From Nectonema munidae (taxonomy: Eukaryota > Nematomorpha > Nectonematoida > Nectonematidae), in contig JAUIRK010000855.1 of assembly GCA_030549495.1 (NCBI GenBank), forward strand, positions 1,861,501-1,925,500: DNA of 64,000 bases, read 5' to 3'. The notes under the pieces are model-generated. The model had not been told where the DNA came from and did not search any database. It saw only the letters and a list, made by a program, of their open reading frames with translations. The translations under genes and the position numbers were made by a program. The first letter of the stretch is position 1. Every line of letters begins with the position of its first letter. Positions 24,661-37,095 of the stretch are shown piece by piece.

Positions 24661-26929
24661 TATAAATAGTGGGGATGTGCTTATAAATATGCATATTATA
24701 CAAAGCATGTTCTTCAAATATCTGAAATCGCAAGCTCTCATGTACAATTTATCAGCATCCATTAGCGATGAATCTGTGAAATTCCCGTTTCGACTATCAG
24801 AGTCTCATAAGCTTCACTTTGTGTGTCCAAAGCCACTTTGTGAGTTTTTGACATTTTCTCGGGCTTGAAACTCAAATGAATTGAAAGTCATATCAAAGGC
24901 TGATGTTTCAAACACATTTTCTATATTTTGGTGCGAATCAAATCATCGTTTTTAGCGAATGGTAAAGCACACACTGTATTCGAAGCGAGCCACCACCAGG
25001 CAGTCACATATCTCTCCAGACAGACAGACATCTTTTATGATCTAGCACTGGTAGAGGTGTACAGGATATAAGCTAAATTGTGTTAGTCGATCACACACGC
25101 ACGAAGCGAGTATTCTGCCTTTTGATGTAAAGCGCACGCTAATCAATCCAATCGATTTTGCTATCTTCTAATAAAATCAAACATTACTGCTAATTATGCT
25201 TGTTACGCCATTTTATTCAAATTTTATCTATACTATTTATTGGCCAATCATCGCGCTTGAATTTAATTACACTTTATTCAACTCACGTCATAAGAGATGA
25301 TGATGCTGATGATGATGATGATGATAGTGCTCATCCCTTTGATGATGATGATGATGATTATTATTATTATTATTATTATGATTTTGGTTTCATTTGTCAA
25401 ATTTGGGTAGAACATGGTGTTCATTGGTAAAATATATATTAAAACTAAATAGCAGGAGTACTTTTGTAGATTATTGTTAATTAATTTGTTAGTATTAATT
25501 GATTAATTAATTAATCAATAATCAATCAATCAATCAAGATCCCCAAAAACTTGTTTGGAATATGAGTACACTTTCCTATTTTCTATTATTTTTCTTGTTT
25601 TAAGGTTAAATCTTAGAATGAATATCTAAAATCTTTTTTTCCATTAATTTCTACTTCATTCATATAATAATGCAATTTGAGCCATATTTGATCAGAGGCA
25701 GTAATCTAGTCAGACAGTCATTTGAACAAGAGCCGATACATTTTTATGCGGAGAAATATTTTTTAGCACATAAGCATATAATAACGTATTCTCTATGATT
25801 TAAAGTTTGAAAGCTTGATCCCCTATTGATTGCTGTAACTGACAGACTTAAATTAATGTAATAGCGGTGATTAGTAATATAATTAATGCGCTTGTAAAAT
25901 TTGCTAAAAATAATTTAAACAATCAAGTCTTTCATTTCAGAAATCAATTTTTTATATAGCATTTTTTAGATATTCGTTTTATATAATTTCTTAGTTTATA
26001 AAACTTGGTACAAATAATTTCATTTTCATGTAATTTTTGGCGTATAACTTTGGGATTGGAATAGCTAATTTATATAAATTTAAAGTTTGTAGCAAATTTC
26101 TTCCAAAAATTTCAATTTCTATTTAAAATGGGCAAATTCAAATTCACAGCTACGTACCTGTCTATTCATAGACCCATATCCTAAATAAATTTTCAAACAA
26201 TTAACTTTTCTGACTGAATATAAGTGTAGGTAGAATATGAAGATTATATAAGATGATTCTTTGTTTTTCTGTGTTACTAATCAAGCTTGGTAACAGTTTA
26301 CTATCAAGCTAATAAGCTTGGCATTTCAGTACAGAGTAATCAATCTACCTAACCAATTCAATTGATTTGAACCAGTCTTGTTGACAATTAGTGAGATGAG
26401 AGGCTGAGATATATCTTTTAGCTCCTAATCAATATTGAATCGGATAGTGGGGTTATCGAATAATCTACTGTCGGATAAATGAGGTCTGGCTGCATTATCA
26501 ACCAATGATCCTTTAATACAACCCTTTCCATATGGTCTTTAGAAGACAAAGACATGTTTAACCTTCAAACAGCAAATATAAAATCCGTTCAACCAAAAAT
26601 TCAGCTCGATTTACAAAAGAGATCATGTCATAAACCTTCACTTGGTTAGAGTATATCATATCTTATAAACTATACAGGTAGACTTTGGCCATTCGTTTCA
26701 ATAACTGGTAAATGCAAATACGGAGGTATAGACTTAATTTCATCTGATGAGTAGTGATCTATTAAATATGAATTATTTTGTTCGCTTGTTGAGCTTGAAG
26801 AGTTGTTCACAAACTTTCTAAAAATTTTCGCCGTAGCGGTCTAGCTATAATTTTTTAATAGCTCTGGGTCTCATTTAAGAAAAATAAATCAACATATAAA
26901 CTACTGTACTAAAAAAACGACACCATTGT
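24661..26929. other. A/T-rich intergenic with GAT/ATT and ATTA microsatellites
   Basis: GAT repeats at 25295-25327 and 25340-25357 run into ATT repeats (25358-25378); ATTA/ATCA repeats lie near 25495-25535. Nothing else recognised. Confidence 0.6.
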
Positions 26930-27230
26930 TTATACAAAAATTGCCTGACCAATCCAAATCTCAATGGGATGGATCGCACCTGATTTGTCTAAATTTGGAT
27001 GTTTTGGCCAACGCAACTTTTATATCATTACTCACTTCCCATCTGTTTCGGGATTTGGTTTCAAAGACAAGTAAGTGGCATGGAAAACTCTTGCTCACAC
27101 TCATATGTAGTGGCAAATCGATTGAGCTTTCAGAGCAATCTTTGCAAGTATAGGACTCTTCCTTTTCAATCGACAAATCGTTATGAGATATTTCAGAAAA
27201 GGAGGTTTTGCACCTCGTCAATCATTAACC
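26930..27230 (-). mobile_element. hAT transposase C-terminal remnant
   Basis: The - strand reads ATTYECEQEFSMPLTCL followed in order by words like QIPKQMGSE. This is the pattern of the hAT dimerisation domain (T-x-ECE-x-x-FS-x-M-x-x-x-K-x-x-x-RNR). It is spread over two frames with several stops. No ends found. Confidence 0.4.
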
Positions 27231-27702
27231 AAATCAATAAACTGTTCTTGAATTCAGAAGTCTTCTGAGGCCAGATTAGTAGTCGAGATTATAAATTGGT
27301 TTTTGATAAATTGATAGTATTTTTCAAATTTTTATAGCTTCTCGGCATGCTACACGGTGTTTTATTTCAGGGCATTTTTATTAATCAAAATCTTATTTGC
27401 ATCAACAAATATGTTCGAAAAATAAGCAAACTTTTTCTTGTCAAAGAATGCAATTATCCCAGCTTCATTTCAAAAGCTGACATTTTTTATTACAATGGAA
27501 GGTTAAAGGAATTCATATATCCAAATATGTTCCCAAAAAAATGATAGAAATATATGAAAACGGACATCAGAAATTCCACATACATGTCTACTTTGCCTTC
27601 CAGAAATTGCTGGATTTCTTTCCATAGTATCACTTGGAAAATTTTCCTTTGAAAAGCCACCTCTCGTTTGAGTGCAGCAAGAGTTTTTCGAAATCATTTT
27701 CT
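27231..27702. other. Unassigned sequence between hAT and LINE remnants
   Basis: Open frames of about 65 codons on both strands at 27347-27697, no recognised domain. May be more transposon debris or the 3' end of the LINE. Confidence 0.35.
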
Positions 27703-28200
27703 TTACACAAATCTGAAAACAACCAACAAGAGTCTTTGATAACCTTTTTTCAACCCATCACGTATCATTATCATCCATTTGTCGGCAGGAGGAGAACAAG
27801 GTCTTATATCCCGGCTAGCCAGGGTCGACCTTTTACATTTTTTGTAGCGTCGTCTCCATTGCTTTCTAAGTTGTGCATCTTCCAGAGAGAGTCGTCCCCT
27901 TTTCTCCATATCTGCTTTCACCACCTCTTCTCATGATTTCTTGTGGCGCCCTTTCTTTGCTTTTCCAGTCACAACTTCGTCTCTCACCCTCCTAAGCAAA
28001 CTTTGTTCATCCATTCTCTCAAGATGGCCCAGCCAATGCAATCTTTCCTCCTTGAGATATCCATTTATGTCTTCAACAGCATTTGGGACTTTGTCTAAGA
28101 GCGGCTTTCCACAAATCATTCGCAACATTCTCACTTCCGTTGATTGCATACGCCTGATATCTGTTTTTTCTGATTTTTGTATCCTTGGCGATGAATAGCG
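27703..28200 (-). mobile_element. LINE (RTE/I-like) ORF2 C terminus, 5'-truncated
   Basis: On the - strand one frame, interrupted by one TGA where a Trp codon is expected (27931-27933), encodes RRMQSTEVRMLRMICG, then RLHWLGHLERMDEQSLLRRV, then GKAKKGRHKKS and EEVVKADMEKRG, ending in KRSTLASRDIRP. These are the standard C-terminal landmarks after the reverse transcriptase in RTE/I-type LINEs. Homology stops at about 28200, where unrelated sequence begins, so the copy is truncated. The single nonsense site suggests moderate age. Confidence 0.8.
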
Positions 28201-29067
28201 TGTTGGATACCTGTTCACATCTGCAGATTTATCGTTTCTCGTTAATTTCAAAAATTTTACTTCATTATCGTTATTAACGAAACGATAACAATAACGAAAA
28301 TTCAACTAAACTGTCATTTTCCCAACCGTAGTCTGCATCCTTTATAAACACCCTTTTGTAATAATGGCCAGAGAGTGAAATCTTATCGAATCGAATATTA
28401 AAAGAAGTTTAGCGTGTTGTTACTTCCGCTCGCATCATATATATATATATTTACAAAATTATCTTTATATGGTATACTTATTTTTCTCTTCCAGAGTTTC
28501 AGATTTAAAGCACACTTTTTGCTAAATATGATAGATTATCTAATTTTTGGAATCAGGCAGCCTTTTAATGTTTATTGCAGTGAGTCGTCTTCTCGTCTCA
28601 TGGTATCAGACAGACAGTTTATTCAATTCTTCATTTTATATGCATGGCACAATGCAATCATTGATCATTCTCAAACTCTGATTGTTCAAGATGGTGATGA
28701 TGCTTCACTATACACAATTAGTAGTATAAAAGTCTAAGCTCTATACTTCTTATCACTAGTCCATTTTTGTATCTGATTTGTTTGCTAAAACAGTGATGGA
28801 TTTATTATGATCATATTGGGTGAGTGTGATGAGGGAAAATGGGAATCACAAAGGCAATGCATGTAACTTTCCAAAATACCTCTTCTTCATCAGTGACATT
28901 TGAATTCATCCCAAATCATCAAATGGTCTCATTTCACTCTTTTTTCAGAAGAAATATCCTATAAATCAATTTTTGATAATAAAAAAAAGACAATCTAAAA
29001 TAATACGAATGAGCTTTAGTGAGCATTCTGATGTCTCTTAAAAAACAACGTGCTACGAAATATATAC
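28200..29067. other. Intergenic, no gene seen
   Basis: Contains a short palindromic stretch (GTTATTAACGAAACGATAAC region, about 28268-28295) and a TA run near 28437-28452. An open frame at 28414-28737 has no recognised domain. Confidence 0.5.
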
Positions 29068-29602
29068 TATACTTTTACTTCCAAATTATCTTTTTTTTGT
29101 TTATTTCTAAATGGTCTTTTTTCAATTATAAACGTTCTTTATAAAATACAAAAAGTCAACCCCCAAAATGAGAGTAATTTTTTTTTTTTATGATTTTTGC
29201 TAAATAATATATAAGATAGTATTAGCATAAACCTCCATCATAGTTTACATACTCATATACTTTCACTTCCTTTTCTCTCTAATTCAGTCTGTTCCTAACC
29301 CTCCTCCAACTAACCAGATAAAATTCTTTACCTCTGATTTGAGAAAAAAAGTGTCGAGGGAACTCTCGGCATTAGTAGTTCCCGCGCCGAGGCCATCAAT
29401 GGTATTAGCAAAAGGTTAGGCCTGGTTTCCCGCACCAATATGCCACAAGATTTAAGGGTTTGCTTTTTGTTGCTGTTATATCAGTCGACCCTCAATTTTG
29501 GGCCGATTTAGTGGGCAGGGGGGGGGGGGCTAAAAGGTCCACTTATACACCGAAATATAGGGTATTTAGATTTGAAAAAAGACAAACTTGAAGTAAAAAT
29601 GG
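29068..29602. mobile_element. Inverted-repeat element with heptad-like arms, copy 2, carrying other DNA
   Basis: Left arm 29068-29150 (ACTTTTACTTCCAAATTATC start) and right arm 29560-29602 (ending AAGTAAAAATGG) are inverted relatives of copy 1. Outward translation again gives heptads ending NLEVKV on the left and KLEVKM on the right. The interior holds an RT-like fragment and a G run. Confidence 0.55.
29355..29512 (+). mobile_element. LINE reverse transcriptase fragment (post-catalytic)
   Basis: One open frame of about 50 codons reads INGISKRLGLVSRTN, then LLLLYQSTLNFG, ending at a TAG near 29508-29510. Jockey/CR1-type RTs have A-x-x-R-L-G-L-I-x-R...LYxSLVRPxLEYG here. G/C is higher than the flanks. 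It lies inside the inverted-repeat element. Confidence 0.5.
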
Positions 29603-29875
29603 ATATATATATATAACTCGATAGTTATATATATTAGATACTTGATTTTTTATCGTTAAAGCAACTCTAATCTAAGATTCGGTTTCTGCATTTTTTCACA
29701 ACTTTCTTTCCATAAAACGTACAGCATCATCGATAAGAAAGGCATATCATTAAATCTTTGATTGATTTTCATTTATTTTGGTATACTTTATAATTGTAAT
29801 TGATTTTTTATTCAAATTTTCTCTTGCCAAAATTTTTGAAACAAGTTCAAAACTGGGTGACCCCTTTAACCCAAC

Positions 29876-30035
29876 CATAGAAATCAGACGATATTTAAAA
29901 AACGCAGACGATTTATATTCAAAGTCATTGAAAAAAGCAGACGAAAAAAAGCAGTAATTTCATCTTCGTCTGCTTTTTTCAATGACTTTGAATATAAATC
30001 GTCTGCGTTTTTTTAAATATCGTCTGATTTCTATG
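29876..30035. repeat. Near-perfect 70-bp inverted repeat (hairpin)
   Basis: 29876-29945 pairs with 29965-30035 (one extra T in the right arm) around a 19-base loop. Arms include CAGACGATATTT, GCAGACGATTTATATTC and GCAGACGAA. Part of the right arm recurs in direct orientation at 30068-30099 (GCTTTTTTCAATGACTTTGA). Confidence 0.92.
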
Positions 30036-30399
30036 GTACTTAATTGATACCTTATGGTAATTAATGGGCTTTTTTCAATGACTTTGAATATAAATCGTAT
30101 TCAAGGAATACAAATGACCAGCTCCCTGAATAAATGTTTTGGATCCCACAAACCACGCCATTATGTTCGCCCAGCGCAGGCCTCTAACGCGCAAGTGCAA
30201 TACACACACGACTGTATATAAAATGTGAAGCGCTTTACTCTCATTTAATTGAAACATGAAACGTGTGGTCTTCAAGAAATAGAATGAATATATTAGCATA
30301 ACTTAAATTTTAAGTTCTCTCATCGATTTCAACTTCCTGCACTCAACATCATTCTCCAGAGAACACTATCGCTACTTTGAGGTGTAATCAGCTTGTTAA

Positions 30400-30721
30400 T
30401 CGTGAAATGTGTTAGCTTGCAAACACACGCACGCGCGCATGCATCTTTGCAATCAATAATTCGATCAAATTATATTCATATATTCTCTCTCTCTCTCTCT
30501 GTCGATATAGCGCGTTCTTCTTTTTCAACACCAACTTGACCATTTTCCTTTTTCTCTTACACGAAATTCATTGACAACCTTCTTAACGGTAGTGGAAGAA
30601 AATTTCAACCAACAAGCTCTCACTTCTGTTCATAAAACACCTTCGGGATACGACGTATTCTAGTGCTCGTCTTAATCCACACTTCGCATCCTGTGTGCCT
30701 TGGAAATAGTCTTGGGGCATG
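30400..30721 (+). promoter_or_regulatory. Possible Shaw 5' leader or promoter zone
   Basis: CA/CG-rich word (ACACACGCACGCGCGCATGC, about 30422), a CT microsatellite (30485-30500), then mixed higher-G/C sequence ending GGGGCATG|GTAATC, a possible donor at 30722. It lies 8 kb upstream of the Shaw start on the same strand. Only RNA evidence could confirm it. Confidence 0.25.
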
Positions 30722-31928
30722 GTAATCTTTTAAAAATTCTGAAACATACACATATGTGCCCAGAATATTACATTAATTTTATAAACGCACAAAATTTTGG
30801 TCCTACAGAAAAAATTTAAGTTTTTTCAAGACTTGTTTCTTAGTTTAATAAAAAATATTGAGTAAATATTTAATGTTTTTCGTTCTTTAGAACTTTCGTT
30901 AATATCTATATTATAGGGCATAAAAAATAGAAAATATATTAGTTCAAACTTATTTAAAATTTGTTCACACTGACTTTTTGTTTTTTTTAATTTTATCGAC
31001 TTCCATTCGACCTAGAAGGAAAGGATCTTTTATTCTGAATTTTTATTTTTTCCTTACTCTATTTCATCTTTTTATTCCACAACAAAATTAAAAAAAATAT
31101 ATGATGACAATTATATCATTAATTGAAATAAATGTGTAAATTCATTGAAAATATGTAAATTTTTGCTTTTCTAAAAACAGTTTTACACAAACTAAAGTTT
31201 AGACTATTTTTATTTGACCTTATTGACCTAAAAAATACGAAAAAGACAATAAAAAATGGTTCAAACTAGTTTAAAATTGGTTTACTTGGTGACGACTTTT
31301 TGTTCTTTTTTAAAAAAAAAGTTGACTTTTGTCTGCTCTTTATATTTTCTGTTTAATCTTAATGCAAGAAAATATGAAAAATTAGAGTCATAGAGTTTTA
31401 TCCTCATTTTTGAGTCCCAAGGGTACTAACTTTCAAGGGGATATGCTGTCGACTGGGTGCTTGAACTTCTTCCCAGATGAACGAATCTTGGATTCACGAT
31501 TTCTCTTTGGACTTGCTCGCTTCCACGTGGATATAGACCAAAAGTCGTTCATGTTTAGACGAATTCAAGATGGACGAACCAATTGAGATTATATTAATTA
31601 AGATGCCAGTTAGTTTATACGCTAGGTTAGTTATGTAAATAGTAAATTAGTTAGAGTAGTTAGCCAATCAATTAGTGGGGTTAGTTAGATTTTAAGTTGC
31701 TATTTGGACAGAGGTTTGCCCGTTAAAATTAAATTATGTATTATTTGGGCATAAAATAGCTTTGAATTTTGTAAAATAGATTTTTCATTTTTTTTTAATA
31801 ATAAAATTTTAAACAAAGATATGGAACGCATTTCTCACTAATATTGCCAACAATAAAAAATGTAAAAATGCTAAGTACGAAGCGACCATTTGGAATGTTT
31901 GAAAACTTGATTACTCCTTCCGGAGTTC
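30722..31928. other. A/T-rich intergenic, nothing recognised
   Basis: TTAGTTAG-like simple sequence at about 31610-31690; no coding pattern. Confidence 0.5.
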
Positions 31929-31936
31929 GTCTAAAC

Positions 31937-33011
31937 CAGTGATTCCCAATCTGTGGATCATGATCCCAAAAAAGGATGACAACTCTATTTGGAGGGGTCA
32001 TGGAAGGTCCAAAATTTTGAGAAAATAAAATTAAAAATTTTTTTTTTTGTTTTCTAACCTAATCCTTCCCATTGAAATTTGCTTTCTCATCCTCGAACTC
32101 TTATTGGATGAAAATTTTTTTCATATATATTGTCATACAAATACTTATAATATTCATTTATTCCCTATCTACTATATAATAAAAAAAATTCGCCATTGAT
32201 ATCAATATGTGCATAAGACATACAGTATGATGAAGCATCTGAAAGCCTTTGACTTTCTTTATATTTCTATATACTCATTTCTTTAGCTTGCTAATTGAGA
32301 TCATGTTTCTTCCAAAGCATCCTCTCGTCATTTTAGAGATGTCAATAAAACACAGATACAACGAAGGTTTTCTTAACTTTATCTGCAAGAAAACCCTCGT
32401 AACGAGAGTCTGAAACCCTTCAAGTAGGAGCATCCCAAACAAGGTTCACTGGAATCGGCTAGTAAGGTTAATCGAGATTGGATCATGGAACAGGAGAGCT
32501 CACTTCAAACGTTTGAAACCACTTGCAAATGAGTATGACGAAGCGACCAAAGAAAACTTATGAAGCATTCAAGAACAGTTGGAACGCTATTTTCATAAAA
32601 ATGATCTAAATAGGAAAAAATTTTCAGCTGAATCTTGCCAAAATGCGCTGTTGACAATCTTCCTGTTGACATAAAAGAGGAATTCTTGGAGCTCATCAAC
32701 AACACAGCATCTTAATAGAGTTTCAAGAACAACTACAGTTCAGTATCCCTAATTACTGCTCCAAAATGCTTTTCGTTTTCCCTAAAACTAACAAATTTGC
32801 TCTGAATGTTCTTATTCCTTTCTCATCGACTTACCTCTGAGAAGGTGGTTTGGCATCTCTTCTGGCAATCAAATCCAACGTCAGAAACATGTCGAATGCG
32901 AAAGCAGACATGACATATTTTTTGAGCCACACCACATATCGGCATAAAAATGTGGGTGTTATGTTAGGTTTATGAAAAGTGTCATAGACTAGAAAAGTTT
33001 GGGAACCTCTG
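31937..33011 (+). mobile_element. hAT element (ZBED5-like), internally deleted, both ends present
   Basis: Termini CAGTGATTCCCAATCTGTGG (31937) and, inverted, CAGAGGTTCCCAAACTTTTC (ending 33011) are a classic hAT pair. Flanks GTCTAAAC and GTCCAAAC match 7 of 8. The interior on the + strand encodes only the transposase C terminus: VDNLPVDIKEEFLELINN, then NVLIPFSSTYLCE, in the style of ZBED5/hAT transposases ending with PFxTTYLCExGFS. Stops and frame changes break it. At 1.08 kb it is too short for a full element. Confidence 0.8.
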
Positions 33012-33019
33012 GTCCAAAC

Positions 33020-34147
33020 GGAATGAAATCCTTACTCACGAATATGCTTTGCCAATAATGCTTTCTGCTTTTTCCCAATACCCACCACGACACAAGAAAG
33101 CAAACACTCTTCGATACCTTTCCTTTGATCTTGAGAGCAGAGTTTGTTCATTTGATATCCCATCTTATTTTGATAATATTGTCTGCATTTATTTTTCGTG
33201 GTATTTCCAATTTTGATGTCCAATTCCTTTTGAGCAATCATCTTTTAAATGGTAACTGAATAAAAATCTTGGATTTTCATCAAAAAAATCCATAATGAAC
33301 TCGCACACAGCGTAAAACCTGTAAATAATATTCCGTGATAAGAAATTTTCTTCTATTTCACAAATTGTACTCACCTTCAAAAAATTTCTCAAGCATAACA
33401 GACATACTTCAAAATTTTGATAAAATTTCCAGACACTATTATTTTCAAACTAACTTGATACATGACTTGGATTTTCAGAGCTCTAACTCAAATCCGAGTT
33501 TTTTCATATGTTAGGCTTTACTAAATCTTCAGCGCAAATTCGTTCTTGAATTTTTTTCTTTCTTTCTATTCTCTACCAATTGTCGTGCATTTTTTCCGAA
33601 AAAAATAGCTAAAAGTAACGAAGCTTTTTTTAAGATAAATATTTATCTTACATTAAGTTAAACTATAACAAAGTTATTCTTTACCAGTTGTCTACGATTT
33701 GCATTTTTTTTCTTGCCGTATAAATTTCATACTAAAAAATTTAGCCGTGAAAGAGTTTGTTCTAGTGCTGGAGGGAGGAGGGTTTGTAGAATGTGAATTT
33801 ATTGAAAGCCAAGAAAAGATTGAGCGATGATATAAAGAGTGCGTTTCGCAAGGCCATCGCTACATTCTAGGACTTTTAATCAGAAGAGGGTAGTCAAGAA
33901 ATGTCAGAATTTTGAGACTAAAATTTATTATAAATAAAACTTAAAATACTGTTTGATGCCATTTTCCAGAGTTTTGCATATCAGAATTGCCTACCTACCA
34001 AACGCACTCAATATGCTATTAAAAAAAATCTAAAAAGATTAGTCCAAAAAAATGATGAGACTTTATTCAGACTAAATTTTAGAAAGTACGAAATTATAAA
34101 ACGGATTTGAAAAGACTGAGCAGACGGGCCTGGAAATCGTATATATA
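33020..34147. other. Intergenic, nothing recognised
   Basis: Two overlapping - strand open frames (33032-33241, 33189-33392) have no recognisable domain. Confidence 0.5.
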
Positions 34148-34737
34148 CCATTTTTAGTTCTATTTTGTTGTTTTTTTCAATTACATTCCAAATTAAACTT
34201 TTTTTTGTTTTTGATTATTTAACTTTATTTTGAGGTTAAATTTTCTAAAATTTTGACAAGGAATTAGGCATTATTAAAAGTTTTGGGTCTTTTTGTTTAG
34301 ACGGCAACATTAAGTAATCACCTGTTAAGTGATTACAGGTTAGTTTTTTACATAACTATAAAAGGCAGACCAAATGGTGATTACTTGATGTGGCCGTTTA
34401 AACGAAAAGTTTTAATTATTTCTTCAATAATTTTTTTATTTTTTATTTACTTTTTTAATTAAAAAATTCTGCACTTTAATTTGTATAAATATCTTTTTGA
34501 TTAAAAAAATAATATTTCAAAAACATGTGATTATTTAGTTAGAATTGGAAAAGGACAAAATAGAATTCCAAAAAGACAAAATAGAATTGCAAAAGGACAA
34601 AATCGAAATGCAAAAAGACGAAATGAATTTCAAAAGGACATTTTTAAAATCTTAGCTCCAAATTGTTGCTATTATGTGTTTTCTTTCAGACACTTTTTCA
34701 CTAGCACAACCTGTGAGCTTTTGTCACGTAAAAATGG
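34148..34737. mobile_element. Inverted-repeat element with 21-bp heptad units, copy 3
   Basis: Ends CCATTTTTAGTT (34148) and CGTAAAAATGG (ending 34737). At 34539-34635 four and a half clean 21-bp units follow one another; each reads as one heptad: ELEKDKI, EFQKDKI, ELQKDKI, EMQKDEM. Left arm, read outward, ends KIELKM. Confidence 0.65.
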
Positions 34738-36982
34738 GATACAAACGTAATAATGCCAGACATCCACAATTTTATTCAAAGTTGTTTTATGGTATGCATA
34801 TATATATATATAGCGTTTTGCTTACGTTGTAAATAATGAATTAGCTCTCATGTATGTATGTATGTATATGTCTACTGTCAAAGATGTGTGTGTGTATGTG
34901 TGTATCATCCATCATCGCTTCAACATGACAAACTACTCAGCACTCTCTGAATCAATCACGCAATTTTATTGGACAAAGAAGCCACAAAATATTTCATCGA
35001 TCTGATTGATTGTGTATGTGTTGTACGCGTGATGTGATTGGTGGATTCCAAAACAGTAGTTTCTATGCTTTCCAAAAAGAGATGACATTTTCTTTCTTGA
35101 TTTAAAAGTGAACTTTTTCAGTTTTGAAAAATGAAGGTTTAGCGAATCCGCCCTGCACTCAACCATATGTATCCGATGGCAAATTTTTTGTATTCGCTGG
35201 GGCAGATGTCAGAATTCATTTTTTGAAAAATTATGAAAAAACTTTGCGATATATAGGAAAGAGGAAAATGCTTGAAAATTGCGGATGTTGAAAGTTGAAT
35301 GATCCAGAGATGAGGATGTAAAGATTTCTGCGGAAGTGGAATATCTGATACACCTGTAGATGTGAGTTATTTCAGAAAAAAATAGCTGCTACACTTTATG
35401 AAGGTTTTAAAATTAAAGCACTAAGCATTCTCACAGATGATGGCGAGAGGTGATTTGGTGTTAGATTCAATGATATTTTATTGAATGAAAAATGATCTGA
35501 TGTTGATTTGGTCTATTCACAATGTTGTTCTAACGCAATTTTTGCAATCTTTTTAAGCTTCGATATTTTATGTTAAACTTTTACGCACGGATACATGTCA
35601 CTACATATTTGAAATGAAGGGGCAAATTATTTAATTGATTTAAAAAGCGCGGAAAATGAAGCTTATAGGACTCAGAGTTTCCGTGGCTTTGTGGGATTAC
35701 TGTACGCATAAAATATCTTTTTAGAATAGCATCAATTTGCTGAAAAGTATTCCGTAAAACTTCAAAAGAACTAATTTTCCATTTTCAAGCAAAATAAACC
35801 AATGAAATGTGAGTTTTGTTTCGATAATTTGAAAATATAACCTTTTTAAATTTTTTGCACAGAAAATTAATAGTTTCGGAAGTTTCTGACCCTATACAGG
35901 AAGATTATCTTCACTGTCGTGAGCATCAGGAAGATTTGAAAGAAGAGGAGAGATTTGGGAACAAAATCATTCGGTGATTAATTTGATATCATTAATTTTT
36001 AGTCTTATCGAAAAGGTAATCTTCTTATGTTAGGCACTTAAACTGTTGGAAATTTATTATGGTAACGAATAGGTATTCCTTATCATTAGGCTGAACATAT
36101 TTTATATTGTTATTAAAACGGGGGACCTTTTAAAAAGGGCCAGAAAAAAGGGTACTTTGCGAAAAATATTTATATATACCACATAAATAACATTACCTTC
36201 ATAAAGCATGGTGTGTACAAAAAACTTACCAAAAAATATTGTGTCTTTTAATCATCTTTGTTGTGTGTGAGGAAGGAACTTTAAGCCAAAAATTTTGATC
36301 TTTCGAAGTTTTAGACGCTTCTACGGATAGAAACTAAAAAAATCTTCAAAAATTGACCAACGACTCAGCAAAACAATCTTTTTTGGTATAAAAAAAATAT
36401 TGAAATTAAATTAAAAATCAATCATCATCATTATTTTTATTATTGTTGCTGCTGTAAAAAGAAATCATGAAATTTGTCAATATTTGCTTCTAATTGTGCA
36501 TAAAATGACGCAAGAAATGGTTGACTACATCACAAACGATAACAAAAATAAGAGTCAAGCAGCTTGTATGCTTGATTGATTGATTGATTGATTGATTAAC
36601 CATGGAAGTAGGATGTGATTAAGACCAAAAGAAACGTGCTTTTCGAAGGAATACGAGCGAAAAGGATGCAATACAATTAATATTGTATTAATTACATTAA
36701 AACTAAGATACCCTGAAAAATGGCGCATCTACATTTACACAAGATGATTTTAATAGGCAAATGGCAGAGAAAGAAAACTATAACAAATACATTGTAAATA
36801 AACAATCTATCACAAGAAAGACTTTCAGAATAAGTAAGTTCACACTACTACGCTGTGTATTGAGAGAAATGAATTCATTTTTACTTTAACTTTGCTAAGA
36901 GACTACTTTTGATACTGAAGGAACCAATTGAGCATTAGCTTTGAAAAACATTGCCATTTTATACCATATGGATTGTCTAGAG
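34738..36982. other. A/T-rich intergenic with microsatellites
   Basis: TA run 34798-34812, TATG/TG repeats 34854-34903, TTGA/GATT repeat 36571-36598. No gene seen. Confidence 0.6.
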
Positions 36983-37095
36983 CAGGGTTTCTCAGCCGAA
37001 GTCCATTCAATAATTCAGAGGGTCGGCATGCGAAATGATATAAATTAGGGGTCCACAATGATATTTTGGTGGTCCATGAAGAAAACCAGCTCATA
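36983..37095 (+). mobile_element. hAT terminal fragment
   Basis: CAGGGTTTCTCAGCC followed by GGGGTCCACAATGATATTTT and GGTCCATGAAGA is typical of hAT left ends (CAGxGxTTCTCAACC). No opposite end was located nearby. Confidence 0.45.

Noticed and set aside
25200-25430. Asp/Tyr-rich open frame
   Set aside because: Direct translation of GAT and ATT microsatellites.
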